DNA from: Streptomyces rubradiris
GTDB taxonomy: Bacteria > Actinomycetota > Actinomycetes > Streptomycetales > Streptomycetaceae
Length of the DNA: 64,000 nucleotides
NCBI RefSeq assembly: GCF_016860525.1
Contig: NZ_BNEA01000007.1
Coordinates: 62,001 to 126,000 of the forward strand
Direction of reading: 5' to 3'
Both the position numbers and the translations under genes were made by a program. Below, one piece after another: positions 63,450 through 64,000 of this stretch. The notes beneath the pieces were generated by a model. That model did not search any database, was not told the origin of the DNA, and saw only the letters and a list, made by a program, of their open reading frames with translations. The stretch's first letter is position 1. Each line of letters begins with the position of its first letter.

Positions 63450-64000
63450 GCCAGGAAGCGGCCCGGGACGCCGCCGCGGGCAGGCCGGTCCAGATCCACG
63501 ACCCGACGCTGCGCGACGGCCAGCACGCCGTGCGGCACAGCCTCGGCGCGGAGCAGTTCCGCGCCTATCTGAAGGCCGCGGACGCCGCAGCCGTCCCGGT
63601 CGTCGAGGTCGGCCACGGCAACGGGCTGGCCGCCTCGTCCCTCCAGGTCGGCCGGGCCCGGCTGAGCGACGACGAGATGATGTCGATCGCCCGGGAGACC
63701 CTGACGACCAGCAAGCTCGGGGTTCTCATGTTCCCGGGCTGGGCCACCACCCAGGACATCAAGAACGCCCTCGCTCACGAGGTCGACTTGGTGCGCATCG
63801 CGACGCACTGCACCGAGGCCAGCGTCGCCGAGCGCCACCTCGGCTTCCTGCGCGACGAGGGCGTGGAGGCGCACGGCATCCTCCTGATGACGCACATGGC
63901 GAGCCCCGACCAGCTCGCCGAGGAGTGCGCGCGCCTGGTCGGGTACGGCGCCACCGGTGTGGGCATCCTCGACTCCTCGGGGCACTTCCTGCCCTCGGAC
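63446..64000 (+). CDS. nikB: NikB, 4-hydroxy-2-oxovalerate aldolase-like (partial, runs off the edge)
   Basis: First 185 codons of a DRE-TIM metallolyase: [23 protein letters not shown] (catalytic Arg and metal-binding Asp), [61 protein letters not shown]. The ATG overlaps the nikA stop (ATGA), so the two enzymes are coupled and likely form a channelling complex as in catabolic homologues. It condenses the aldehyde with a 2-oxo acid to build the hydroxypyridyl chain. The window ends inside the gene. Confidence 0.93.
   Translation, partial: MSQEAARDAAAGRPVQIHDPTLRDGQHAVRHSLGAEQFRAYLKAADAAAVPVVEVGHGNGLAASSLQVGRARLSDDEMMSIARETLTTSKLGVLMFPGWATTQDIKNALAHEVDLVRIATHCTEASVAERHLGFLRDEGVEAHGILLMTHMASPDQLAEECARLVGYGATGVGILDSSGHFLPSD

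Overview
The window is high-GC actinobacterial DNA and almost certainly comes from a Streptomyces. The signs are the codon bias, GTG and TTG starts, SARP, TetR, MarR and XRE regulators, remnants of linear-plasmid and conjugative elements, and above all the left half of a nikkomycin cluster (nikA, B, P1, P2, Q, R, S, T, U, V and sanG), which is known from S. tendae and S. ansochromogenes.

Positions 1-49,000 are an accessory, heavily eroded region. Small intact regulator plus oxidoreductase modules sit among broken genes and insertion-sequence debris. The modules are TetR/SDR at 0.5-2 kb, phenolic acid decarboxylase with MarR at 3.8-5 kb, TetR with a damaged SDR/AKR/SDR block at 9-12.5 kb, LysR with an MDR-type oxidoreductase at 27-29 kb, SDR-SDR-TetR at 30.5-33 kb, and XRE with two SDRs at 33.5-36 kb. 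An IS21-type element at 12,924-16,539 splits an integrase-like gene, is flanked by an exact 8-bp target duplication and carries a lipoprotein gene. Further remnants are of a serine recombinase, an ornithine cyclodeaminase, an NRPS adenylation domain, an MFS transporter, an Rhs protein, IS5 and IS701 transposases, a telomere-terminal-protein-like gene and duplicated conjugation-associated segments. Many lesions are single-base changes.

Two compact systems inside this region deserve attention. At 19.7-21.1 kb a cytochrome P450 is followed after one base by a 23-residue ORF with an aromatic C-terminus, a very strong ribosome binding site and a 21-bp terminator hairpin: the layout of a minimal P450-modified RiPP. 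At 36.7-38.6 kb a broken Rhs toxin gene is translationally coupled to a SUKH (SMI1/KNR4) immunity protein that carries a C-terminal Lsr2-like DNA-binding domain.

Positions 49,077-64,000 hold the nikkomycin genes. sanG (SARP plus ATPase activator) reads rightward. nikP1-P2-Q-R-S-T-U-V form one tightly packed leftward operon: His activation, beta-hydroxylation and release, ribosyl attachment of the imidazolone base, peptide ligation, aminotransfer, and the two glutamate mutase subunits. nikA and nikB read rightward from the shared control region 62,284-62,558, which contains two direct CGGCAAG boxes 11 bp apart, the motif reported for SanG. nikB runs off the right edge, and the rest of the cluster should lie beyond it. 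Between sanG and nikV is a frameshifted remnant of a TPR-type regulator.
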